DNA from: Asticcacaulis sp. AC402
GTDB taxonomy: Bacteria > Pseudomonadota > Alphaproteobacteria > Caulobacterales > Caulobacteraceae
Direction: 5' to 3'
NCBI RefSeq assembly: GCF_000495835.1
Contig: NZ_AWGC01000012.1
Coordinates: 62,001-126,000, forward strand
DNA: 64,000 nucleotides
The translations under genes were made by a program, and so were the position numbers. A model generated the notes under the pieces. The model was not told where the DNA came from and did no database searches. It was given only the letters and a program-made list of their open reading frames with translations. How positions within the stretch are numbered: the stretch's first letter is position 1; every line of letters starts with the position of its first letter. Positions 57,250 to 64,000 of the stretch are shown piece after piece.

Positions 57250-57645
57250 TTACGGATTAAGCGCGGCATCGACGGCCGCCACAGTGTCCAGCCAGTTGTT
57301 GTAACTGCCGCTGTCGAGGAAAAGTTCGCGGATTTCGGAGTCGCCACGGGTGATCTGGCGCAGGGCGCGTTTTGCTACGGTGACCAGGCCCTCCGGCGGC
57401 GGCCCCATGGCGTCGAGGGTCATATAGATGTCCTGAGCCGAGATGTCACTGTTGCCGGTGGCGACGGTCACCAGCGCGGCTGCAGCATAGGCGCGCGCCC
57501 CGTCAGGAAGCTCAACATAGTCGCCATGGGACAAGACCGCGTCGAAGATGGCGCGCACCGTCTCCCACGACGGTACGTTTTCCAGTGCCATCAGGAAGTC
57601 GACAGCGTCGTCATTGTCGAACGGACCGGAAGACCAGGCGCCCAT
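57250..57645 (-). CDS. DUF4259 protein
   Basis: 131 aa with the DUF4259 N-terminus (MGAWSSGPFDNDDAVDFLMA). Function unknown; helical and probably cytoplasmic. Its start overlaps the upstream ligase stop by 1 bp, and metH follows after 6 bp, so all three are co-transcribed. Confidence 0.85.
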   Translation of the reverse strand: MGAWSSGPFDNDDAVDFLMALENVPSWETVRAIFDAVLSHGDYVELPDGARAYAAAALVTVATGNSDISAQDIYMTLDAMGPPPEGLVTVAKRALRQITRGDSEIRELFLDSGSYNNWLDTVAAVDAALNP

Positions 57646-58634
57646 CAGCGCCCTGCCCGTTTTACCGCCAGCCCGATCTGGCCGTTCAGGAAGTCAACGA
57701 ACCCAATCCCTTGCGCCTTGAGCGACTTCGGATACAGCGACGCCTTGGTCAGGCCCGGCAAGGTATTGGTTTCAAGGTAGATAGGCCCCTTGTCCGAGAT
57801 GATAAAGTCAGAACGCGAATAGCCGCGGCACGACATCGCCCGGTGCGCCTTAATGGACAGGTCCTGGAGTTGCGCCATGATCTCGGGTTCGAACCGCGCC
57901 GGACAGATTTCCTGGGTGGCGGCAGCGAGATACTTGCTCTTGTAATCAAAGGCGCCGTCGGCCGGCACGATCTCCACCGGTGGCAGGGCGATCAGCGAGC
58001 CGTCCGACTGTTCCAGCACGCCGCAGGTGGCTTCGGGCCCGGCGATGAAGGGCTCGATGACATAGGCGGTCGTCTTCGCTTCGCGCCGCACCGCCGCCAG
58101 GTCCTGGGACGAGTTGACATAGATCAGACCAAACGACGATCCGTCCTGGGCCGGCTTGGCGATCAGCTTGCCGTAGTGCGAAAACGCTTCATCAAGGTCG
58201 TCGAGAGAAACCGAAGATGGGGAATGGACCCCCGCGAGGCCGGCAAAGCGTTTGGCCGCTGTCTTGTCGAAGGCCAGGTGCGACGCCGCCGATCCGGAGC
58301 CGGTAAAGGGCACGCCGCGCGCCTCGGCCAGGACCTGGAACTCGCCGTTTTCGGCCGAGCCGCCGTGCAGACCCAGCACCAGGACGCGGTCTTCCCGCAC
58401 CGCCAGGTCCAGGGCAATGGCGATATCACCGATCAGGATGCCGTCGGCGCGGAAGGGTAGTTCGAACGGACGGTCATGAGCGTCCAGTGCCGCGCGTGAC
58501 GTGACATTGACCGTGCCGTCATGATCCCAGAACCAAAGGTCGGCGTCGGGCAGAGCATTCGCCAGGGCCTGGGCCGAAGCGACGGAGACAAGACGTTCGC
58601 GGCTGGTGCCGCCGAAGAGGATTGTGGTTTTCAT
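57645..58634 (-). CDS. D-alanine-D-alanine ligase-like ATP-grasp enzyme
   Basis: 329 aa from ATG 58634. Ddl pattern: TILFGGTSRERLVSVASAQ at the N-terminus, LGLHGGSAENGEFQVLAEAR (an HGxxxExG variant), SGSAASHLAFDKTAAKRF and the C-terminal EINTLPG-like LETNTLPGLTKASLYPKSLK. It may be a true Ddl or a divergent dipeptide ligase; the altered HGG-SAENG motif makes the former uncertain. Confidence 0.82.
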   Translation of the reverse strand: MKTTILFGGTSRERLVSVASAQALANALPDADLWFWDHDGTVNVTSRAALDAHDRPFELPFRADGILIGDIAIALDLAVREDRVLVLGLHGGSAENGEFQVLAEARGVPFTGSGSAASHLAFDKTAAKRFAGLAGVHSPSSVSLDDLDEAFSHYGKLIAKPAQDGSSFGLIYVNSSQDLAAVRREAKTTAYVIEPFIAGPEATCGVLEQSDGSLIALPPVEIVPADGAFDYKSKYLAAATQEICPARFEPEIMAQLQDLSIKAHRAMSCRGYSRSDFIISDKGPIYLETNTLPGLTKASLYPKSLKAQGIGFVDFLNGQIGLAVKRAGR

Positions 58635-58710
58635 GGGTGCGCCGGAAAGCAGGGTTTGAGGCGTCATAAGCCAAGCGCGCGAAGGCTTCAATTGCCGATG
58701 TTCTTACCTA

Positions 58711-58842
58711 TCCCCGTTTACGGGGAGAGGACGAGAGCGGAACGAAGTGAACGCGATCGGGTGAGGGGCCTTGCTGATCGATCAGGTGCAGCGAAAGCAA
58801 CAGAAAGAGCCCCTCACGCCGCCCCTCTCCCCGTAAACGGGG
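58711..58842. repeat. CTCTCCCCG-type inverted repeat
   Basis: TCCCCGTTTACGGGGAGAGG (58711-58730) is mirrored at 58823-58842, with GTGAGGGGCC/GCCCCTCAC inside. Same family as 23936-24003. It fills the gap between the ligase and RidA-like genes. Confidence 0.8.
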
Positions 58843-58854
58843 AGAGGGAGTTTT

Positions 58855-59394
58855 CTACGGCGCTTTCACCGCTGTAACCTCGATCTCAACCAGGAAAGCC
58901 GCATTGGCCAGCCCTGCGACTTCGACCGTCGTCCGGGTCGGCTTGTTCGGTTGCTGGGCCGTGCCGAAATACTTTGTGTAGGTCTTCATCATACCGCCAA
59001 AGTCCATCTTGCCGCCCATGGCCGGATCACCAACCAGATAGACCTTCATATTGACGATATCCCCAAAACCCAAACCTTCGGCCTGAAGCGCCGCATCTAT
59101 TCGTTTCAGCACCGATTCGGTCTGGACCTCGGTATTGCCGAACTGGTCGGTCGTGCCGGCCACCGGTCCCGGAACCATGCCCGAGAGATAAACTGTCGAA
59201 TAACCCGGCGGTACGGTGATCGACTGGGCTATCGGGAAAGACCCGGCGTAGGTGCGCTTGACATCAACGGCCGGCGCTACCCCTAGGTCTTTCAGCTGGG
59301 TGACTTTCGTCTCGCCCTCGCCTCCGCTGTAGATCAGGCAGCCCGACAGGAGCGGCGCCAGGGCCAGGGCGGGAATAAATTTCAACAGGGACAT
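58855..59394 (-). CDS. RidA family protein with lipoprotein signal
   Basis: 179 aa. A lipobox-type signal (FIPALALAPLLSGC) precedes a RidA/YjgF domain (VYLSGMVPG, QTESVLKRIDAALQAEGLGF, KVYLVGDP, RTTVEVAGLANAAFLVEIEV). RidA enzymes hydrolyse reactive imines; most are cytoplasmic, so a membrane-anchored exported version is unusual. It lies 10 bp after the amine oxidase gene. Confidence 0.88.
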   Translation of the reverse strand: MSLLKFIPALALAPLLSGCLIYSGGEGETKVTQLKDLGVAPAVDVKRTYAGSFPIAQSITVPPGYSTVYLSGMVPGPVAGTTDQFGNTEVQTESVLKRIDAALQAEGLGFGDIVNMKVYLVGDPAMGGKMDFGGMMKTYTKYFGTAQQPNKPTRTTVEVAGLANAAFLVEIEVTAVKAP

Positions 59395-59404
59395 CTCAAT
59401 CTCC

Positions 59405-60970
59405 TCAAGCGGTGAGTGCGCGCTGGCGCTCAGCGATCATATTAACAACACGGTGGGCGGAACAGAAGGCGCCTTGCTGCCAGGAACTGACAAAGCTCAA
59501 ATGGTCGCCGGCAAAATAGATCGCGCCATCGGGTTGGGACAGCAGGTCGTAGGCGGCGCGATCCGTATCCGACAAGAAGCCCGCCAGACCCTGGGAATAG
59601 GGAATCTCGTGCCAGTTGACGATGGCCGGTGTCTTCATCGCACCGCCCATGCCGGGATGCAACCGGTCGACGGTTTCGCGGGCATAGGCGATCTGCTCCG
59701 TGAGACTGCGTTCGCCCATACGGCCGTTAAAGGCATAGCCGGCAATGATAACACCTTCCGGCGAATGGAAGCGGTCGGACGGGTACCAGGTGGCGAAGGT
59801 GTCACGGTCGGTAAAGCTGAGACCGCCGTAGATATGGTCGTTACTTTCCCAGAAGCGCGGCGACTGGAAGGCGATCTTGTAGCCGCCGACATTGATGCCC
59901 TTGTTTTTGTCGATCGCTGCCTTGACCGGCCTGGCGAAGTCGCTCTCGATCCCAGCCAGGACCGGCAGCGGCATCGTGCAGATGCAGTAGTCCGCCGACA
60001 GCACTTCAGCCTGGCCGGTGACCCGGTCAAAATAGAAGATGTCGACGCCCACCTTGCCCTTTTTGCTGGTTTTACGAATGCGCTTAACCTCGCAGCCCTT
60101 GCGGATGACATTGCCGAGCCGGGCTTCGAAAGCATCTGGAATCCGGTCCATACCGCCCACCGGCTGCTGCATGGTCGCCTGGAAGTCGGCAGCATCGGCG
60201 AAGGTCGAGACGGCCTGGACGAAGGGATCGCCGACCACATTCAGCGGGAGGGGCGGTTTCGGCTTGGGCGACTGCGCCCCGGCGGCCGGTTCGACCTCGT
60301 AGCCCGACGGATCGGCACCCTGATAGGTCAGTTGCTCGCTCAGATGGCCCCAGGTCGACAGACCCTCCATGAGCCGGTCCTTGTCGTCGCCGGTGAAGGT
60401 CTGATCCAGCGCTCCGGCCTTGCCAACCTTGGCCAGCAGTTCGGCCATGTGACCGCGATAGTCGAAGATGGCCTGGCGCATCTCGATGGGCTTGCCTTCG
60501 TTCAGCCGGTCGGCCTGGATGCGGGCACGGCCGGACCAGTTGACCTCTGTCTCCATGGTGACGCCGAACTCGCGGCAATAGCCCAGAGTCGCTTGGTGGT
60601 GGGCCGGAATACGGGCCGGTCCGGCATTGAAATACTGGCCTTCGTCGAAGGCGCAGATCTGTTTGGAGCCGTTGAGATATTCGATCTGAGTGCCACGGCG
60701 CACCGTCCAATTACGCCCGCCAGCGCGGTCGCGCGCTTCCAGGAGGGTACAGTGATATCCAGCCTTGCCCAGTTCGTAGGCGGCGGCCAGTCCGGCCGGT
60801 CCGGCGCCGATAATGGCAACTCTCACGCCAGCTCCGGAACCGGGCTTCAGGTCGGGCATACCGGCCCAGGCTTCGCTACCTGTCAGACCCAGGGCGTGGA
60901 GCGCCGCATAGCCGCCGGCAAAACCTGCAACAGCGGTGAAACGCGCCAATATTTGCCGTCGTGTCGTCAT
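59405..60970 (-). CDS. Tat-exported flavin amine oxidase
   Basis: 521 aa. A Tat-like signal (TTRRQILARFTAVAGFAGGY) precedes the FAD-binding Rossmann motif VAIIGAGPAGLAAAYELGKA and EARDRAGGRNWTVRRG. The C-terminal GAIYFAGDHLSFVSSWQQGA is the FAD-contacting end. It matches the monoamine/L-amino-acid oxidase family, and would release an imine plus hydrogen peroxide in the periplasm. The RidA-like lipoprotein directly downstream could process that imine. Confidence 0.9.
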   Translation of the reverse strand: MTTRRQILARFTAVAGFAGGYAALHALGLTGSEAWAGMPDLKPGSGAGVRVAIIGAGPAGLAAAYELGKAGYHCTLLEARDRAGGRNWTVRRGTQIEYLNGSKQICAFDEGQYFNAGPARIPAHHQATLGYCREFGVTMETEVNWSGRARIQADRLNEGKPIEMRQAIFDYRGHMAELLAKVGKAGALDQTFTGDDKDRLMEGLSTWGHLSEQLTYQGADPSGYEVEPAAGAQSPKPKPPLPLNVVGDPFVQAVSTFADAADFQATMQQPVGGMDRIPDAFEARLGNVIRKGCEVKRIRKTSKKGKVGVDIFYFDRVTGQAEVLSADYCICTMPLPVLAGIESDFARPVKAAIDKNKGINVGGYKIAFQSPRFWESNDHIYGGLSFTDRDTFATWYPSDRFHSPEGVIIAGYAFNGRMGERSLTEQIAYARETVDRLHPGMGGAMKTPAIVNWHEIPYSQGLAGFLSDTDRAAYDLLSQPDGAIYFAGDHLSFVSSWQQGAFCSAHRVVNMIAERQRALTA

Positions 60971-61058
60971 GTCGAGCCCCGTCGTTGCAATCGAAACGGC
61001 ACGCTATCGCAGGTGCACGAGTCTGGCTACTGCAAACCTGTGCCGAATTTCGGCAGGA

Positions 61059-62126
61059 TCATGCCAATTCGAACGGCTCCAGCCCGGCCAGGCGCAGCGC
61101 CTTGGGCCGTTCCGGTATCTGGCGCGGGGTGACGCCCTTAACTTCATCGGCGACATGCTGGATGTGGTCCGGCGTGGTGCCGCAGCAACCACCCAGGATG
61201 TTGACGATGCCATCCCTGGCCCATTCGTGCAGTTCGTGCGCCGTCTCGTGCGGCTGCTCGTCATACTGGCCCATGGCGTTGGGCAGGCCAGCATTGGGAT
61301 AGGCCGCGACCAGGCAATCGGCGACCCGCGCCAGTTCAGCGATGTAGGGGCGCATCAGGTCGGCACCCAGGGCGCAGTTGAAGCCAATGGCAAACGGCTT
61401 GGCATGCCTGACGCTGTTCCAGAAGGCTTCTGCCGTCTGGCCACTCAGAGTCCGGCCCGACCGGTCGGTGATGGTGCCCGAAATCCAGATCGGCAGGGCC
61501 TCCTGGCCTTCGTCTTCCAGATCGAGGATGGCCTTGATCGCCGCCTTGCAGTTCAGCGTGTCGGTGATGGTTTCGATCAGATAGAGATCAACCCCACCTT
61601 CGTACAACGCCTGGACCTGTTCGCGATAAGCCTGATAGACTTCATCGAAGGTGACCAGGCGCGCACCGGGGTCGTTAACATCCGAGGACATGCTGAGCAT
61701 CTTGTTCAGCGGTCCGATCGAGCCGGCGACAAAGCGCGGCTTATCCGGTTCCTTCGCCGTCCATTCATCGGCTACTCGGCGGGCGATGCGCGCCCCTTCC
61801 CGGTTGATATCTATGCAATCCCGAAGCGACAGGCGGTAATCGTCCTGGGCGATGGTGGTGGCGGAGAAGGTATTGGTTTCTGAGATATCGGCGCCGGCGG
61901 CAAAATACTGGTCATGCAGGTCGGCAATGATGTCCGGCCGCGTGAGGCACAGGATATCGTTATTGCCCTTCAGCTGACCATTGTGCCCAGCGAAGCGGTC
62001 GCCGCGAAAGTCAGCCTCGTCCAGGCTGCGACGCTGGATCATCACCCCCCATGATCCATCGAGGATCAGGATGCGCTCTTTTGCCGCCTGTTTCAAGGCG
62101 GCGATTCGGTTGGCTCGCGTGGTCAT
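61059..62126 (-). CDS. metH: methionine synthase MetH, homocysteine-binding part
   Basis: 355 aa from ATG 62126. The homocysteine S-methyltransferase barrel binds zinc through C251 (GFNCALG) and C314-C315 (LGGCCGTT), all present. It supplies the domain missing from the 897-aa protein. About 3.8 kb and four unrelated genes separate the two halves. Confidence 0.95.
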   Translation of the reverse strand: MTTRANRIAALKQAAKERILILDGSWGVMIQRRSLDEADFRGDRFAGHNGQLKGNNDILCLTRPDIIADLHDQYFAAGADISETNTFSATTIAQDDYRLSLRDCIDINREGARIARRVADEWTAKEPDKPRFVAGSIGPLNKMLSMSSDVNDPGARLVTFDEVYQAYREQVQALYEGGVDLYLIETITDTLNCKAAIKAILDLEDEGQEALPIWISGTITDRSGRTLSGQTAEAFWNSVRHAKPFAIGFNCALGADLMRPYIAELARVADCLVAAYPNAGLPNAMGQYDEQPHETAHELHEWARDGIVNILGGCCGTTPDHIQHVADEVKGVTPRQIPERPKALRLAGLEPFELA

Positions 62127-62130
62127 GGTC

Positions 62131-63006
62131 TTACTTCCTTGCGGACTCCTGACGCGCCAGTTCGGCTTCAAAAGCGGCCCTGGACTGGGCAACGAACCGG
62201 GGGAATTCTGTCGGATCGACAAAGGGCTGGGCCTTGTCTTCCGGGTATTTGATCGTCTTTTGTTTCAGATATTTGGCTTCCATATTGGCCACGGATGGAT
62301 GACTGGTCAGCAAGATATCGACGTCAATGGTTTCCAGGCGATCAAAGGCGATGCGATAATCACGGACGATATGGGGATAGGCCTTGTTGTCGACCAGGAC
62401 ATTGCCCGCCACGGTCATCGAACTGACAAACATCACGCGCCGCGGCTGGCCGTTGTCCAGTACCGTCATGGTCCAGCTCGTGGCGCCCTTGGTATGTCCG
62501 GGCGTCAGGCGGGCCATCAGGGTCGAGTCGGCCAGGGTGATTGTGCCACCTTCGCCGACGATGCGATCGACCTTGACCGCCGGGAAGGTAGCCGGACCAT
62601 TGGTATTGTCGCCGTCATGGGCGCCGGCCTCCAGGGCCGGCCGGTCGGGAATGCTGGCGACCAGTTCGGCGCCGGTACTGGCTTTCAGCCGGGCCAGCCC
62701 GCCGACATGGTCATAATGGGCATGGGTTTCGACGATGTATTTGATATCTTTCAGATCGAAACCGAGTGTTTTGATATTGGCCTCGACCACGGCTGCGCCA
62801 TCTTCCGTGGCACCGTCAATCAGCATATGGCCCTGATTGGTTGTGATCAGATAGACGCCGATGCCTTGCGTGCCGACATACCAGATGTTGTCAACAATAC
62901 GGTAGGGCTCATGCGGGGCGCTCCACGAGGGGTCTTCGTCAGCCTGGGCGGCGGGCGACAAAAAGCTCAGACCGAAGGCGGCAAGGGCGAAGAATGCGGA
63001 TTTCAT
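62131..63006 (-). CDS. subclass B3-type metallo-beta-lactamase fold hydrolase
   Basis: 291 aa with a signal peptide ([20 protein letters not shown]). The zinc ligands H95-x-H97-x-D99-H100 (HAHYDH), H171 (TPGHTKG) and H236 (TSHP) form the full B3 set. Substrate could be a beta-lactam, as for Caulobacter CAU-1, or another ester or lactone. It is in line with metF and metH, 4 bp before the latter. Confidence 0.87.
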   Translation of the reverse strand: MKSAFFALAAFGLSFLSPAAQADEDPSWSAPHEPYRIVDNIWYVGTQGIGVYLITTNQGHMLIDGATEDGAAVVEANIKTLGFDLKDIKYIVETHAHYDHVGGLARLKASTGAELVASIPDRPALEAGAHDGDNTNGPATFPAVKVDRIVGEGGTITLADSTLMARLTPGHTKGATSWTMTVLDNGQPRRVMFVSSMTVAGNVLVDNKAYPHIVRDYRIAFDRLETIDVDILLTSHPSVANMEAKYLKQKTIKYPEDKAQPFVDPTEFPRFVAQSRAAFEAELARQESARK

Positions 63007-63019
63007 TTTGGCTCGGCCT

Positions 63020-63931
63020 TTATTGAGTGGCAGCTTTTAATCCAAGGATGCGACATATGGCAAAAACAAGGTCAGCACGGTTAAGCGTGTAAAAATGAAA
63101 GTTTTCGACACCCTCGCGTTCCAACTCCAAGCATAGCTCAACCGCTACCGCCGACGCCAGCAGCTTCCGCGTTTCGGCGTCGTCATCGAGGCCGTCGAAC
63201 AGCGATTCCAGCCATTGCGGGACCTGCGCCTCGCACGCTGCTGCCATGCGGCGCAGGCCCTTGAAGTTGGTCACCGGCATGATTCCCGGAGTCAGAACGA
63301 TGTCAATACCGGCGTCGAATACCGCATCGCGATAACGCAGATAGGTCTCCGGCTCAAAGAAGAACTGGCTGATGCCGCGCGTTGCGCCGGCATCGACCTT
63401 GGCGCGCAGAACGTCGAGATCGAAGTCCCGGCTGGGCGATTGCGGGTGCTTTTCAGGATAGACGCCGATACTGACCTCAAAATCTCCTATGCGGCGAATT
63501 GCGGCGGTCAACTCAGTGGCGTTCTGGTAGCCGTCAGCTCGCGGCGCATAGTCGCCCCAACCGGACGGGGGGTCGCCGCGCAGAGCCACGATATGGCGGA
63601 CCCCGGCGTCCCAGTACGCGTGGATAACTTCATCAACCTCATCGCGTGAAGCCTCGACACAGGTCAGGTGAGCGGCCGGCTTCAGACGCGTTTCGTCGAG
63701 TATGCGCTTGACAGTGCGGTGTGTGCGCTCACGTGTCGAACCGCCGGCGCCGTAGGTCACCGAGACGAAGTCAGGGTCGAGCGGTGCCAGGCGCGCGATC
63801 GAGGTCCACAGGGTCGATTCCATCTCCTCGTTCTTGGGCGGAAAGAATTCGAACGACACACGCATATGGCCGCTAGTCTGGCTGAGCGAGCGGGCAATGG
63901 GAGACAGTTTGGGGTTCAGGGCGGGGCTCAT
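63020..63931 (-). CDS. metF: methylenetetrahydrofolate reductase MetF
   Basis: 303 aa. FAD-dependent TIM barrel with VSFEFFPPKNEEMESTLWTS, VTYGAGGSTRERTHRTVKRI and the folate-binding FFFEPETYLRYRDA. It makes 5-methyl-THF, the methyl donor for the split MetH downstream. It overlaps the preceding gene by 4 bp (ATGA). Confidence 0.96.
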   Translation of the reverse strand: MSPALNPKLSPIARSLSQTSGHMRVSFEFFPPKNEEMESTLWTSIARLAPLDPDFVSVTYGAGGSTRERTHRTVKRILDETRLKPAAHLTCVEASRDEVDEVIHAYWDAGVRHIVALRGDPPSGWGDYAPRADGYQNATELTAAIRRIGDFEVSIGVYPEKHPQSPSRDFDLDVLRAKVDAGATRGISQFFFEPETYLRYRDAVFDAGIDIVLTPGIMPVTNFKGLRRMAAACEAQVPQWLESLFDGLDDDAETRKLLASAVAVELCLELEREGVENFHFYTLNRADLVFAICRILGLKAATQ

Positions 63932-64000
63932 GGCGTTGCTATCTTCAGACAGGTCCAGATGGTGACGGTCAAACCGCCGGGCTTTTCAGGCTTCATATGG
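63928..64000 (-). CDS. 3' end of an upstream gene (possible ArsR-methyltransferase)
   Basis: An open frame ends in GLTVTIWTCLKIATP and a TGA that overlaps the metF start. The GLTVTIW ending resembles the C-terminus of the ArsR-SAM methyltransferase proteins that often precede metF in alphaproteobacteria. Only 24 codons are visible. Confidence 0.45.
   Translation of the reverse strand, partial: HMKPEKPGGLTVTIWTCLKIATP

Noticed and set aside
63932-64000. SAM riboswitch upstream of metF
   Set aside because: The sequence reads as the coding end of the preceding gene overlapping metF; no riboswitch-like conserved block is seen.

Overview
The window reads as a chromosomal segment of a Caulobacterales alphaproteobacterium, most likely Caulobacteraceae (Asticcacaulis/Caulobacter-like; genus is inference). 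The basis is the combination of CtrA, the CtrA inhibitor SciP, the Caulobacter-type flagellar operon fliF-fliG-flbE(fliH)-fliN-flbD, DNPR-type (meso-DAP) MurE, and promoter regions rich in GANTC (CcrM) and TTAA (CtrA half-site) sequences. Gene starts use ATG, GTG and TTG, many genes are coupled by 1-4 bp overlaps, and two dispersed palindromic repeat families fill much of the intergenic DNA.

Layout. 0-7.6 kb: an ExoD-like protein, mnmA, HxlR, two secreted hypotheticals, Lrp, a tRNA with anticodon CAU, an ArsR regulator and an arsenate-reductase-like phosphatase. 7.6-11 kb: ctrA, a dense cluster of GANTC sites and a large DUF2075 ATPase with a nuclease-like N-terminus. 11-24 kb: a MarR-GNAT fusion, fliI-fliJ followed at once by a GH10 xylanase, flhA, a 1215-aa autotransporter, small membrane proteins and a membrane-anchored LuxR-type protein. 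24-34 kb: flbD-fliN-flbE-fliG-fliF, sciP, and flgE-flgD-fliK with a sigma-54 promoter. 34-40.5 kb: LysR, a methyltransferase, a DUF3601 gene whose 5' end is replaced by a repeat, three tandem paralogous hydrolases, a nitroreductase and a glyoxalase-fold protein. 40.5-46 kb: the start of the dcw cluster (mraZ-rsmH-ftsL-ftsI-murE) plus a lipoprotein gene. 46-54 kb: a Rieske oxygenase and APC permease, rnpB, a DUF423 protein, an amidase, a J-domain protein, an EAL remnant and a ParE/RHH toxin-antitoxin pair. 54.5-64 kb: one-carbon/methionine genes (metF, metH split into two proteins) interleaved with a B3-type metallo-beta-lactamase-fold protein, an exported amine oxidase, a lipidated RidA-like protein, a Ddl-like ATP-grasp enzyme and a DUF4259 protein.

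How it works together. CtrA would activate class II flagellar operons (a TTAA-N7-TTAAC box lies upstream of fliF; TTAA clusters lie upstream of fliI and ctrA). SciP would restrain CtrA. FlbD with sigma-54 would then drive the hook operon fliK-flgD-flgE. The dcw genes supply the septal machinery.

The least explained part is non-coding. Nine copies (A-I) of a roughly 135-165 bp element (called family 1 here) each end in two hairpins, with a GANTC site in the loop of one. A second family (family 2) has GAGC(G)...GCGCTC ends and is once nested inside a family-1 copy. Several further long perfect inverted repeats sit between genes, including one inside the fliF operon.
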